Assembly: GCA_963731745.1 (NCBI GenBank)
Contig: CAVSWT010000017.1
Coordinates: forward strand, 1-64,000
Direction: 5' to 3'
DNA: 64,000 bases
From: CAVSWT01 sp963731745
GTDB taxonomy: Bacteria; Bacteroidota; Ignavibacteria; Ignavibacteriales; Ignavibacteriaceae
The position numbers and the translations under genes were made by a program. The notes beneath the pieces were generated by a model. The model worked only from the letters and a program-made list of their open reading frames with translations. It did no database searches and was not told the origin of the DNA. Below, one piece after another: positions 1-9,684 of this stretch (positions within the stretch are counted from its first letter, which is position 1; every line of letters begins with the position of its first letter).

Positions 1-2
1 GA

Positions 3-110
3 TTGTTATCTAAGCAGCAATTAAAATACAACGATGAGACGTTTATTTATGAAAAGAACTTCCTAAGACTTTTCAATAAATATATTTATTGGAACCGGGT
101 TTGAGATTAT
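3..110 (+). CDS. possible C-terminal fragment of an unknown gene entering from the left edge
   Basis: The third forward frame is open from the window edge to a TGA at about 110 and reads as a mixed hydrophilic/aromatic tail (LLSKQQLKYNDETF...). It would overlap the 3' end of the convergent OsmC-like gene by about 48 bases. No family is recognisable from roughly 35 residues, and an open frame of this length can occur by chance. It is listed only because a gene cut by the edge is plausible here. Confidence 0.2.
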
Positions 111-629
111 ATCAAAAACCGGAGAATGTTTTTTCCCCATTTCGCATAACTCAATTATTTGTTTTTCTGATAATGAATCGCCTTTTATTTTTATTAAAAT
201 GTTTATGTTATTGTATCCCTTTCTTATGTCCTCGGCAAGTCCCATAAACCCTTTAAAATCCAACTCACCTTGCAGTTCCGATTCAATTTCATCAATCTTA
301 ATACCTTTAACAGCGGCGTGGTATATTATTGAAGTTGTTAATGAACCAGCCAAAGCATGAAGAATATATTCTAACGGATTAGCTCCTTTATCTGTTCCAA
401 GCAATACCTCCGGTTCATCATTTTCAAGCACAAATGATTCATTCCTTGCATCATGTTCCTGGCCTGTACCATAAAATTCTTTAACTAAGGAAAGATTATA
501 ACCGCCATTCATCCAGGTATTTTTAGCTCTAAATTTAAATTTAGAAAAAGTCGGATTGGCATTAACAGTGTCAATTGCTTCATTGAATAATGTTACGTTT
601 ACACCATTTACTATTTTTGAATCAATCAT
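63..629 (-). CDS. OsmC-like family protein
   Basis: A 188-residue protein of the OsmC/Ohr superfamily, whose members reduce organic hydroperoxides through a cysteine pair. The core motif is seen as GANPLEYILHALAG (about residues 83-96), followed by the usual long helix and the C-terminal SPVFDIISNPVP strand region. The residue after ALAG, normally the peroxidatic Cys, is Ser (ALAGSLTTS). The SPV position is also Ser, so classical thiol peroxidase chemistry is doubtful. The start is ATG at 629 with a weak GAAAG upstream. The N-terminal ~35 residues precede the fold and look cytoplasmic. The gene stands alone. The superfamily is clear, the substrate is not. Confidence 0.85.
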   Translation of the reverse strand: MIDSKIVNGVNVTLFNEAIDTVNANPTFSKFKFRAKNTWMNGGYNLSLVKEFYGTGQEHDARNESFVLENDEPEVLLGTDKGANPLEYILHALAGSLTTSIIYHAAVKGIKIDEIESELQGELDFKGFMGLAEDIRKGYNNINILIKIKGDSLSEKQIIELCEMGKKHSPVFDIISNPVPINIFIEKS

Positions 630-792
630 TTTTTAACTTTCAATATTTTTTAGTTCGATCTGTAAATTTCATTCATCACTTTTAAAATTAAGTTTCATTT
701 TACCATTTGAATAATTCTATGTCTGAACTTTACAGTGGAGTTAATAAACTATATAACGACAAAATGGATAATCAACTTATCCGGATTTGAAT

Positions 793-821
793 AAAAAAAG
801 GGAAGGAAAATTCCTTCCCTT
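793..821 (-). terminator. intrinsic terminator of the outer-membrane barrel gene
   Basis: A perfect inverted repeat, AAGGGAAGGAA / TTCCTTCCCTT with a two-base loop (798-821), lies just after the stop at 837. On the minus strand it is followed by a run of T (complement of 793-799). Confidence 0.85.
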
Positions 822-836
822 GAAAGAATATACTGT

Positions 837-1379
837 TTAGAAATAGAACCTTCCTGTAATCTCGCCTTTTGTACCAATGTGTCTGCTGCTGTTTTGATAA
901 GCTGATTTATCTGATAATCTGAACTCTGCATCAATTTTCTCTTTTACACCAATACTAAAACTGTTGCTTATAAAATATTCAACACCTAAAACAATACCTA
1001 CATGCAAATCATTTCGCACACCAGGTTCAGCGACAAAAAATCCACCAGGTTTATCTGAATTAAATAATGCTTCCACACCGAGATAAGGAGAAAATTTTTC
1101 CATATCAAAATGATAGAGTGCATCTAATCCAATAACATAATTTACACCATCAAATTTTTGTTGTCCTGCAGGTGTTTCAGTGTTTGGTGAATTCATATCG
1201 AACCAGCCGATAGCTTCCATTGCAAATTGATCAGTTAAATAATATTTGGCTGCAAACCTTGTGGTTGATTCAACACCGTCAATTCCCAATCCGAATTTTC
1301 CCTTCTTTAAATTTTGAGCAGATGCAGTGACACTTAAGAACATTATGCCTAAGACAATTGTTACTAATAACTTTTTCAT
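837..1379 (-). CDS. outer-membrane beta-barrel protein, sigma-54 controlled
   Basis: A 180-residue exported protein with a signal peptide (MKKLLVTIVLGIMFLSVTASAQ). The mature part is made of alternating short strands, ends in the aromatic GRFYF and resembles small OmpW/porin-type barrels. I do not recognise a specific family. The start is ATG at 1379 with AAAGGA nine bases upstream. A -24/-12 (sigma-54) promoter lies about 55-70 bases upstream and a strong intrinsic terminator follows, so it is a single-gene unit. The neighbouring sigma-54 activator gene is the obvious candidate regulator. Confidence 0.75.
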   Translation of the reverse strand: MKKLLVTIVLGIMFLSVTASAQNLKKGKFGLGIDGVESTTRFAAKYYLTDQFAMEAIGWFDMNSPNTETPAGQQKFDGVNYVIGLDALYHFDMEKFSPYLGVEALFNSDKPGGFFVAEPGVRNDLHVGIVLGVEYFISNSFSIGVKEKIDAEFRLSDKSAYQNSSRHIGTKGEITGRFYF

Positions 1380-1432
1380 TTTTTATTCCTTTAGTTTTAT
1401 TTGACACATTTTATTGGTTCGGGCTTGTTTAG

Positions 1433-1447
1433 GCAGGAATAGTGCCA
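1433..1447 (-). promoter_or_regulatory. sigma-54 (RpoN) promoter
   Basis: Read on the minus strand, the site is TGGCAC-TATTC-CTGC. The GG of the -24 box and the GC of the -12 box are separated by exactly 10 bases, as in the sigma-54 consensus TGGCAC-N5-TTGC, with one mismatch. Transcription would begin near 1421 and read into the barrel gene that starts at 1379. Confidence 0.7.
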
Positions 1448-1574
1448 CTTTAAAATTTTATTGAATAACACATTTATTCAACTAAATTGTAATTAAAGTT
1501 AAATTTTTGAAAAACGAGATTTCGTCAGTCGTGAAATTTCATGAATTGGATTAACGAGATTTAGTAAACGAATG

Positions 1575-3505
1575 TTATGCTACTGTTCGTTTAATTTTAA
1601 GTGCTTTGATTCGCGAGCTTAGTGTTGAGGCTGGAACACCTATGAGACTTGCAGCTCCATCTTTGCCGGAAATTTTCCATCCAGTTTCACTTAGGGCACG
1701 AATTATATTTTCTTTTTCTACTTGAAGCAGTTCTTTTTGAGAGAGTATTTTTTCAAGAGTAGGTGTCGCAAATTTATTTTTATTTCCCTCCGAATGCGTA
1801 ATTAAATGTGATAAATTAATAACTCCATTGGTTGAAGTAATCACTCCTCTTTCAATGATATTCTGAAGTTCTCTCACATTTCCCGGCCACTTATAAGACT
1901 TCAATAAAAATTTGTTCTCTAATGACAATGGAAATAATTTAATACCTATTTTTCTCGCAGATTTCTGCGCAAATAGCTCGGCTAATTTAATGATGTCGTC
2001 GCCTCTTTCCCGAAGCGGAGGAACCGTCAAAGGATATACATTTAGTCTATAATAAAGATCTTCCCTGAAATTGCCTTTTTTAATTTCTTCAAATAGATTG
2101 CGGTTTGTCGCTGCAATTACCCTAACATTAATTTTTATAGTTTCGGAACTGCCGACCGGTTCAAATTCACCTTCCTGCAAAACTCTTAATAAGTTTAGCT
2201 TGAAGATCTAGCTGCAAATCTCCGATTTCATCCAGAAAAATTGTACTTCCATTGGCGAGTTGAAATCTGCCAATCCTTGTTTTTGTAGCACCTGTAAATG
2301 CGCCGGCTACATGACCAAAAAATTCACTTTCATTAAGAGAAGCCGGGTATAGCTGAGCAATTTATGTTAATTAATTGTTTATCTTTTCTATTGCTTGCAG
2401 AATGAATTGCTTTTGCAACCAATTCTTTTCCGGTACCGGTTTCGCCATATATCAAGACAGTGCTATCGGTTTTTGCTACAAGACTCACTTCATGAAGCAA
2501 TTTCATAATTGGCCTGCTTTGCCCAACAATTGTATCAAATTTATTAAGTATTTTTAATTCCTCTTTTAAATATTCGGCTTCTACTTCAAGGGAATGAATT
2601 TTTTGTTCTGCTTCAATCCTGTCATTTATATTTCTTAGGATGATAGAATAATATGTTTCCTTACGTGATTCATATTGTGAAACTGTAGCTTCAGCAGAGA
2701 ATTCTTTATTCTCTCCACATTTAACTTTTAGGCTGTCTGTTATCCAAATAAATTTTTCACCTTCGGGTTTATCAATAAGCTGCTTTACAGTTTTCACAAA
2801 TAGCAATTGACCTTCTTCTTGAAGAATATCTAAAAAGCATGTCCCGATTATTTCAGAAGATTTGCAATTAAACAATTTTTCTGCTGCCGGATTCATCATG
2901 GTAACAATTAGATTATTATCAATCTCTATAATTCCATCCATTGCAGATTCAATTAGCCGTCGAAGCTTTCTTTCTTTTTCTTTTATTTCATTCTCTGATT
3001 TAATTCTCTGCAGCTCCGCAGCGGCTCGTGCTGCAAACACTTTTATTATCTCTAAAATTTTGGGAACTTCTGTCATTGCTTTAAAATCAATTACTGCCAA
3101 ATGTCCAATTAGTTTTCCTTGTACATCTGTCAGCGGATAACCCATATAACTCTCCGCACCCAAATTTTCTATTTCTAAAAATAGAGGGAATAACGATTTT
3201 ACATTTTCTTTAACATGAAAATAGCGGGAATTGAGGATGACGTTCTTACATGGGGTTCCATCTATCTTATATCGGTATTCATTTACATAATTCTCCTTAA
3301 ACCAAAATGCCAATGAATTCAATTCCCTTTGATCTTCATAATATTCTGTAACCCACGCACCTGAAGTTTTAAGTACAGAGCATAATTGATAAACCAAAGT
3401 AGAAAAATAATTTCTTCCTGTCACTAACGCAGTTTCTTCATAGATTGCTCTAATCACTTTGTCTTCAAAGTTTCCTGAAGCAGGAATTTGATTTTGAGAT
3501 TCCAT
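1575..3505 (-). pseudogene. sigma-54-dependent transcriptional activator (GAF-PAS-AAA+-FIS HTH), two frameshifts
   Basis: When repaired, this encodes a ~640-residue enhancer-binding protein that would open sigma-54 promoters using ATP. The first frame (3505 to 2333) carries a GAF domain (~20-160), a PAS domain (~185-290), a coiled linker and Walker A GETGTGKE. The middle stretch, in another frame, holds the GAFTGA loop and Walker B FLDEIGDL. The last frame (2180 to 1575) carries the rest of AAA+ and a FIS-type HTH (LIGVPASTLSSRIKAL). One extra base near 2343-2347 and one near 2186-2193 account exactly for the two changes of frame. No response-regulator receiver is present, so sensing would be through GAF/PAS. 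The lesions are either true inactivation or assembly errors. Confidence 0.85.
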
Positions 3506-4056
3506 TTTGTGTAAAAGAAATCTTTAAGTAATGTAAAAATTAAATTTTTTTTTAGCTTTAATAAGGGGGAAGGTAATTTTCTTAAAGCTCAATTATTTAT
3601 CTAAACACAGGATGATCGGTTTTTCAATATATCAATCTTTTTAATAAATAAAAATAGATGTTAACTATATACTGCATTGATAATTAGCGAAAATTCTCCG
3701 CTAAATTCATAAAATCAGTTTCAAAAATTATAAAGTAAATGACGATAAGCGATTACTTAAATTATTTTTTTTAAGACGCTTCACTAAATGTAGAATTTCT
3801 CAATATTGAGTTTCTATTTGTAAATTTTTATTTTCAAAAAAGATTCACCACAATTTAAAACAATATTTTTACCCACGATATAAAAAGATAAAAGCAGCTT
3901 TCATAAAATTACAGCGCGCTGCTTAAAAGCCTACTAATAATGTTGGGAAATCTTATTAGGAACAATTTGTACTGAAAAAGTACTGTCTATTTTTTTCATT
4001 TTAAATTTTATAATGCATTAAAAATTTATTAATCATATTGCAAGAAAGGAAATAAT
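3506..4056. other. 551-bp intergenic region, no gene seen
   Basis: A very AT-rich divergent spacer between the activator gene and the gene at 4057. The only visible structure is a short imperfect inverted pair AAGCAGC / GCTGCTT (about 3892-3922). No convincing ORF, tRNA or sigma-54 site was found by eye. Confidence 0.5.
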
Positions 4057-4770
4057 ATGAATTGTAGTATTAACTATAATAAAAGAGACAAGATAAATAG
4101 CATACGAAATGAGAAAATTATTTTCATGAAAATGTTTGGAATACTTACGAAAACTTTACAAACAAGATTGAGTTTGTTCTTTTTTAGTATTTTATTGAGT
4201 GGAAATGCATTTACGCAGGATACTGAAAATTTATCTATTTCGAATTCAAACTCATCCGGCTCAAATTTCAGCAATTCATTTAATGTATGCCCGTTTAGTG
4301 CGGCATTTGGTTTATATTCTGGAAATTATGAACACTTATTTGATGGAACTCATGGAGTGGTTACCCGGTTTGATTATGAATCAATTTCAGATTCCTATTC
4401 TAATAATCCTGTAGAATTAAATGGCTTTGGCTTTATACTGAATTACCGATATCATTTGTCTGGTTCAATGGAATCAATTTTTATTGGCTCTTATGCCAGG
4501 TATAGAATTTATGAGGGCAATGGTGTTGACGGAATAACAAAATTTGATTTTAATATATCTGAATGGAGTTTTGGGCTGAATGCAGGAAAAAGGTGGGTTT
4601 GGGATAATGGCTTTAATGTAACTTTTGCGTTAGGATATGGCTTCTCAACTTCTAGCCGTGAAACTAATCCGAATACATCTACTATTCGATCAACAATAAA
4701 TGCATTTGAAAATGAATATACCTTTTTCGGCCCGTTCTTAGGTGAACTTTCCGTTGGTTATGCGTTTTAA
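4057..4770 (+). CDS. exported outer-membrane beta-barrel-like protein
   Basis: A 237-residue protein with a hydrophobic export segment (LSLFFFSILLSGNAFTQ, ~residues 38-54) and a mature domain rich in aromatic, alternating strands (GFGFILNYRYHL, WSFGLNAGKRWVW, GELSVGYAF), ending in aromatic Phe like an outer-membrane barrel. The start at 4057 has a good AAGAAAGG site. A second ATG at 4126 gives a more normal signal peptide but has a poor ribosome site, so the N-terminus is uncertain. No named family is recognised. Its Ser/Asn-rich stretch after the signal (SISNSNSSGSN) looks like a linker. Confidence 0.65.
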   Translation: MNCSINYNKRDKINSIRNEKIIFMKMFGILTKTLQTRLSLFFFSILLSGNAFTQDTENLSISNSNSSGSNFSNSFNVCPFSAAFGLYSGNYEHLFDGTHGVVTRFDYESISDSYSNNPVELNGFGFILNYRYHLSGSMESIFIGSYARYRIYEGNGVDGITKFDFNISEWSFGLNAGKRWVWDNGFNVTFALGYGFSTSSRETNPNTSTIRSTINAFENEYTFFGPFLGELSVGYAF

Positions 4771-4818
4771 ATTAATAATTGGTTAAATTAATAAATAAAG
4801 AATCTTTAAGAGCTGACA

Positions 4819-5088
4819 GTGTTTTATTTTATAATTGAAGTAATAATTGTTTCAATAATTTTATCTTTAATCGCAGTATGGCTTAAATTAATTCCCAAGT
4901 ATCCTAAAAGGAAATTCCGTCTAATTCAGCAAGGAAGTAATTTTTTAATGGTAAACCTTGTTCTGACTTTTTTATTCATCTTTGAAATCTATCCATCATG
5001 GTTAATATTGGCTGGTATGATATTATTAATTTTATGGCTGTCTGTTGAGATAACGGATTATCTTCTTAGAAAAGAAAAAGGAAGCTGA
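4819..5088 (+). CDS. small three-helix membrane protein, unknown
   Basis: An 89-residue hydrophobic protein with three likely membrane segments (about 3-22, 42-58, 61-80) separated by a basic loop (PKYPKRKFR). The start would be GTG at 4819 and no clear ribosome site is visible. An in-frame stop lies a few codons upstream. No family is recognised. It follows the barrel gene by 48 bases in the same direction and may be cotranscribed. Confidence 0.4.
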   Translation: MFYFIIEVIIVSIILSLIAVWLKLIPKYPKRKFRLIQQGSNFLMVNLVLTFLFIFEIYPSWLILAGMILLILWLSVEITDYLLRKEKGS

Positions 5089-5149
5089 AGCATATTTAGA
5101 AAATTTGAACAATACTGAATTAAGAAAAGATGGGGATAAAAAAAACAAT

Positions 5150-5182
5150 TAAAAATCTTGAGGGCTATAAAGCCCTCAAGAT
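5150..5182 (-). terminator. intrinsic terminator of the 1351-residue BNR protein gene
   Basis: A 12-bp perfect stem ATCTTGAGGGCT / AGCCCTCAAGAT with an ATAA loop (5155-5182). On the minus strand it is followed by TTTTTAATTG and more T. It sits 10 bases past the stop of the minus-strand gene. Confidence 0.85.
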
Positions 5183-5191
5183 GAAAACCAT

Positions 5192-8100
5192 TTATTTCAT
5201 TAAAATCATTTTACCTGTATTCACATATTTCCCTGCTTGCATCCTGTAAAAATAAACTCCGCTTGCCAGCGATTTATTTGAAGCATCAAAAACAGTATTG
5301 TAAGTTCCGGCATTTCTGTGTCCATTTATAAGTGTTGCTATTTCTTTTCCCTCAATGTCATACACAACTAACTTAACATTGTTTTCTGTTGGAATGCTCC
5401 AATGAATTGTTGTCTGCGGATTGAACGGATTGGGATAATTTTGTTCAAGCTTATAAGTAAGAACATTTTGTTGATCATTCGCATCAGCCGTTGCGCTAAC
5501 TAAAATACTAACGGGAATTATCATGTTTCCGCCATTGCTGTTTACTATAACCTGGCCCTGATAAGTACCTTCAGCAATTCCTTGTGAGTTAAATGTAACT
5601 TTAATGTTTTGCTGACTGCCTGCACCTACATTTCCGCTGGAAGGAGTAATAGTCCACGGTGAATTTTGATCAGAAACATTTATTTGTCCCACTGCCTGAT
5701 TAGTTGCGCCTTTGTCATCAGTAACAGTCAGCTTATAATTATATTGCCCGGCTTGAGAATATGAATGTGTTGCATTAGCCTGACTGCTGGTTGCATTGTC
5801 GCCAAACTCCCATAGGTAAGTATTAATTTGTCCGTCATTATCATAAGAACCGCTGCCATTGAAAGATACCGATTCATTTACTTTCGCAGGATTCGGAGAT
5901 ACTTGTGCAACTGCCACAGGCGGTTGATTAGTTGCACCACCACCCGAATTACCGACAGCTCTAATTAACCAGGCTCCATTAGTTGAAATAGCGTTTAAAT
6001 TTGCCCAACCGGAAAAATAACTAAAAGATGGATCGTAATATGCGTAATAACTTGAGTTGGGTTTTAATCCATCATCGTCGTATGCGGCAGGAAATTGTAA
6101 ATCTGTATTCAAAGTGATTACTACTATGCTGAATGTGCTTCCGTTTTGGAATTTTAAATTATTTAATGCATATGATGGAAATTGAAATTCATACCATTTG
6201 CCTGCATTTGATAATTCGGCATTATAAGTTGTATCAAATAAAATTGTTCCGCTACCGGAAATAACCGCAATCTCAACCGGATTTGTGGTAACGGCTTCTG
6301 TCTTCATAAAAAATCTGGCTTTCTCAAGAGAGAAATCCTTGGTTAATTGAAAATCATTTCTCCAATAAAAATCTATAGTGCCGCCATATCCTAAGAAGTT
6401 ATCTGCAAATGCATCCCCGTCATCCAATATAAGTTCGTCTGCAGCAACTTTTGAAATAGATGTGGAAACATTATTTGAATTTGTGTTTAGCTGACTCTTA
6501 AGTTTTTTACTGCTTTGCCCTTCCATTAATTTACTCATTGTATAAGTCGGTGTAAGATTTACTTTTGGAGGATTATTATCAATTATATTAATTCCACCGC
6601 CGGTTGCGCTTATATTAAATGATAAATTTGCACCGCCGGTGTTGCTAATAGTAAAGTTTGTTGATCTTGTTGAATTAGGTAGAACTTCTATATTCAATTG
6701 GCTCACATTTAAATTCAACGCCGCTGCATTGCCGCCGCCTCCGGCCGAGCTTACGAATGCACCTCTGCCGTGAGTTGCTGCAACAACCTTTCCATCCGAT
6801 GTCCTAGAAGTTACATAACTAACAACAACATTCCCCATAACATTTTGGCCTTCTTGTGTCCAGGATGTATTACTGCCATTAATTTGTGTTGTGGAGAATA
6901 GTCCAACACTGGTCGCAACAAAATAAGTTTTAGGACTGCCGGGCAATATGCTTGCTGCTCTTAAAGATGGGCCTGGATTTGTTTGTGTCCCTTCCAAATT
7001 ACCTTCAATTGCAGTATAAGATTGGCCGCCGTTTATGGAATGATATAAGCCAACAATATTATAGTTAGACATTACAACAATTATCTCATTTGCATCAGCA
7101 GGATTAACAGCTATATTATGAACATATGAACCCGCAACAGCATCGGGAATTGAAATATCAACAGCTGCGCTGGTTGAAGTATTTGAGTTTTGCAGTTTAA
7201 ATATTTTAGGTTTACTTGTATTGTCTCCGCTTTCAGCAAAATATAAAACATGAGCAGGTGAATTAGATACAGAAATTGCCGTCTTCGTAAAACCTTGGGC
7301 AGAAGCTAAGTTATCTAACTTCGTCCAGCCTATATCGGTTTTAAAAACGCCATTAGGAATACTGCTCAACTGATCGTTTCTCCAAATGTCCGGCCCTGCT
7401 AAATAATACAAAACATTTTCATCTACAGGATCTACAGTAAACGGATTCACAAAAGATTGATTTTGTGCATTTGTAGGTGTGATAGTACTGTAAGTGTTGT
7501 TATCAAATAAACCTGGAATATTTCCCGATTGATCATAACGCAGCCTTAATAAATTACCATTCTGTGTTTCCGCATAGGCAAAATTTGATCCGAGATATGA
7601 GAATGTTCCGTCACCCAAGCTAACATCAACGTGAGCAGTTGCTGAATTTCCATCAAACCTAAAAAACGGTGTACCATTATCCTGGCATCCTCCCATAAAT
7701 CTATCATCATTCGCATCTTTCGCAATCGAAATCATATAATATTGAGTTACATCATAACCATTATTTTTATTTTCCCAAGGAAACAAACTGGTAAAAGATG
7801 TATTTGTGATATCAGCTGTATAAGCTAAACCGCCATCATTTCCCCACCACATTTTTTTGGGATTTGTCGGATCAAATGAAAACGAATGAATATCCGGATG
7901 AAAATTAGGATAGAAAAATGTTTGAGGATTATATCCGCCAATCCAGTCTTTTACGGCATCATTCGGTTTACTAGAAAAGCCATTTGCTGATCTAAACAAA
8001 CCGGTACCGGCAAGAAGAACAAAGTTTTCATCATCAGGTTTTACAGCAACAGTTAAGTTATAATTTCCCTGCAGTTCAACAAATCCTTTTTCATAACCTT

Positions 8101-9247
8101 GGCCTTGTCCGGTAAAGTCAGGAAGATTTGCTGATCTGTCTTCGAATGAACCTGATGATATGGTAGCCTTATAAAATTTTAAAACATTTCTTTTGTTTGC
8201 ATCCACAGTTCCCGTATTAGTAAGAATATAAAACTTATCCGGGTTTGATGGTGTAACTGCGATGCCTGCTCTTTGAGGAGCTGCAGGGTAACCGCTTGGA
8301 GTAATGCTTGCCCAGGTCGCTCCATCATCCGTGGATTTATATACCCCAGGGTCTTCAGTTGGGGTAACATTATTAAATCCAGTTGATAAAGCCGCAACCA
8401 AAGTTCCATTTGAAGCGACTCCTACATCACTGTACATATGATGTCCAGGGCCGCCTAATACTTGTGTGAACGAAGCACCTCCGTCATTTGACCTTAAAAC
8501 TCCAAACCCATTATTTGCTATGAAAACAGTTCCTGTGGTTGGACTGATTACAATTCTTGAAGAATAAGAGTATGCAGTGAAATTTGCGGCATTCTGATCG
8601 GCAGTACTTGGAAGGAGGTTCCAGGTATCGCCATTATCCGTTGATTTATAAAATCCATCGCCTGTAAAAAAAGCAGTGTAGCCTAAGTCTTGTGCGGAAC
8701 CGTCAAATTCACCTCCCGAGCAGTACCATGTGTTTGTATGCCCGCTTCTTGTATCCTGTGCAATTGCTGTTATACTTAAAAGTTGAGTAGTAGTGCTCTT
8801 TAATTTCCATGAAGCTCCGTTATCGGTAGATTTCCAAATACCTCCGGAGACACCTCCAGCTATTATGGTGTTTGGGTTTGTAATATCCACAGCCAGCGCA
8901 CGGGTTCTTCCGCCCACATCAACCGGCCCAGCTTCCTTCCAAACAAGATTTGCAGAAGCTGATTTGTTTAGTGCATGATTTTTTTCACTAAGCTGTTTTG
9001 CGAATTGTAATTCTTTTTGCCGGATTCTTGGAGGAATGGCATTTAAAGCCGGATCTCGCAGCATTTTGAAATAATATTCTGCACGGTCTTTATTAATTTC
9101 AGCTCTTGCCCCTTCCGATTCCTCTTCAAATTTTTCAAAATCTTTAAACGCAGTTTTATTTTCCGAAGGGAAGAAAAATAAAAAAGATACCGCTAGAAAA
9201 CATATAAATGTAATTAGCAGCATTATTTTTTGGTAACCGGCTCTCAT
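5192..9247 (-). CDS. secreted BNR/VPS10-like repeat protein with PKD domain and T9SS sorting domain
   Basis: A 1351-residue cell-surface or secreted protein. Order: signal peptide (~1-30); linker; BNR/sortilin-like beta-propeller repeats (~115-840) with repeated SxDGGxxW-type motifs (STDNGASWK, STDNGDTWN, SNDGGASF); a BACON/choice-of-anchor-like domain (~855-900); a domain of unknown type; a PKD domain (~1095-1175, YLWEFGDNATSS); a second short Ig-like domain; and a C-terminal T9SS type A sorting domain (YPNPFNPQTTI to the terminal MILMK). BNR propellers of this sort are often labelled glycosyl hydrolase but no catalytic site is evident. The start is ATG at 9247. It shares the early GPxxxGGR motif with the proteins at 16204 and 52125. 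Confidence 0.9.
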   Translation of the reverse strand: MRAGYQKIMLLITFICFLAVSFLFFFPSENKTAFKDFEKFEEESEGARAEINKDRAEYYFKMLRDPALNAIPPRIRQKELQFAKQLSEKNHALNKSASANLVWKEAGPVDVGGRTRALAVDITNPNTIIAGGVSGGIWKSTDNGASWKLKSTTTQLLSITAIAQDTRSGHTNTWYCSGGEFDGSAQDLGYTAFFTGDGFYKSTDNGDTWNLLPSTADQNAANFTAYSYSSRIVISPTTGTVFIANNGFGVLRSNDGGASFTQVLGGPGHHMYSDVGVASNGTLVAALSTGFNNVTPTEDPGVYKSTDDGATWASITPSGYPAAPQRAGIAVTPSNPDKFYILTNTGTVDANKRNVLKFYKATISSGSFEDRSANLPDFTGQGQGYEKGFVELQGNYNLTVAVKPDDENFVLLAGTGLFRSANGFSSKPNDAVKDWIGGYNPQTFFYPNFHPDIHSFSFDPTNPKKMWWGNDGGLAYTADITNTSFTSLFPWENKNNGYDVTQYYMISIAKDANDDRFMGGCQDNGTPFFRFDGNSATAHVDVSLGDGTFSYLGSNFAYAETQNGNLLRLRYDQSGNIPGLFDNNTYSTITPTNAQNQSFVNPFTVDPVDENVLYYLAGPDIWRNDQLSSIPNGVFKTDIGWTKLDNLASAQGFTKTAISVSNSPAHVLYFAESGDNTSKPKIFKLQNSNTSTSAAVDISIPDAVAGSYVHNIAVNPADANEIIVVMSNYNIVGLYHSINGGQSYTAIEGNLEGTQTNPGPSLRAASILPGSPKTYFVATSVGLFSTTQINGSNTSWTQEGQNVMGNVVVSYVTSRTSDGKVVAATHGRGAFVSSAGGGGNAAALNLNVSQLNIEVLPNSTRSTNFTISNTGGANLSFNISATGGGINIIDNNPPKVNLTPTYTMSKLMEGQSSKKLKSQLNTNSNNVSTSISKVAADELILDDGDAFADNFLGYGGTIDFYWRNDFQLTKDFSLEKARFFMKTEAVTTNPVEIAVISGSGTILFDTTYNAELSNAGKWYEFQFPSYALNNLKFQNGSTFSIVVITLNTDLQFPAAYDDDGLKPNSSYYAYYDPSFSYFSGWANLNAISTNGAWLIRAVGNSGGGATNQPPVAVAQVSPNPAKVNESVSFNGSGSYDNDGQINTYLWEFGDNATSSQANATHSYSQAGQYNYKLTVTDDKGATNQAVGQINVSDQNSPWTITPSSGNVGAGSQQNIKVTFNSQGIAEGTYQGQVIVNSNGGNMIIPVSILVSATADANDQQNVLTYKLEQNYPNPFNPQTTIHWSIPTENNVKLVVYDIEGKEIATLINGHRNAGTYNTVFDASNKSLASGVYFYRMQAGKYVNTGKMILMK

Positions 9248-9267
9248 GGTTTTCTCCTAGTTTTAAA

Positions 9268-9684
9268 TTAATTATTTAGAAACATTACAAACTTCCAATC
9301 GGCAGAAGCCTCTTCACTAAAAGAACGGCTGATAGAAATTCTTAATGAAATTACTTGCTGATCTTCCAATTTTACGGCTGAATCATCTAATTCGGATTTG
9401 GGAATGGAAATATCTAATAAACTACCCACCGGCAATTGTTTAGTGCCTGCACCATAATTATAAACTTCTTCAATTTTCAATTTTGTGTTTAAAAAATCTT
9501 TTTCTTCTGAAAAATTTGTAACTGTGGCTTTAATATCAGCCGATCCGGGCGGAATTGAATTCTTATACATCATCTTCCCCAATTGGGAATTCTTACTTTC
9601 TTCAGACTTTGAAGAGCAGCATGAAAATAGAATTAAGCTTACCATTAGTAACATAGAAGCCAGAAAATATTTCTTTGCGATCAT
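9268..9684 (-). CDS. small lipoprotein, unknown
   Basis: A 138-residue lipoprotein with a signal peptide and lipobox ending LFSC, then Cys-Ser-Ser-Lys. The mature domain (~40-138) looks like a single beta-rich domain and matches no family I recognise. The start chosen is ATG at 9684, which has GGGAG six bases upstream. The reading frame extends four codons further to a TTG, but that TTG abuts the ribosome site itself. The gene ends 20 bases before the start of the BNR protein gene in the same direction, so the two are probably one operon. Confidence 0.7.
   Translation of the reverse strand: MIAKKYFLASMLLMVSLILFSCCSSKSEESKNSQLGKMMYKNSIPPGSADIKATVTNFSEEKDFLNTKLKIEEVYNYGAGTKQLPVGSLLDISIPKSELDDSAVKLEDQQVISLRISISRSFSEEASADWKFVMFLNN

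Noticed and set aside
1500..1570. Repeated ACGAGATTT motifs between the barrel gene and the activator gene
   Set aside because: Only two imperfect copies and no consistent spacing, so not credited as an operator.
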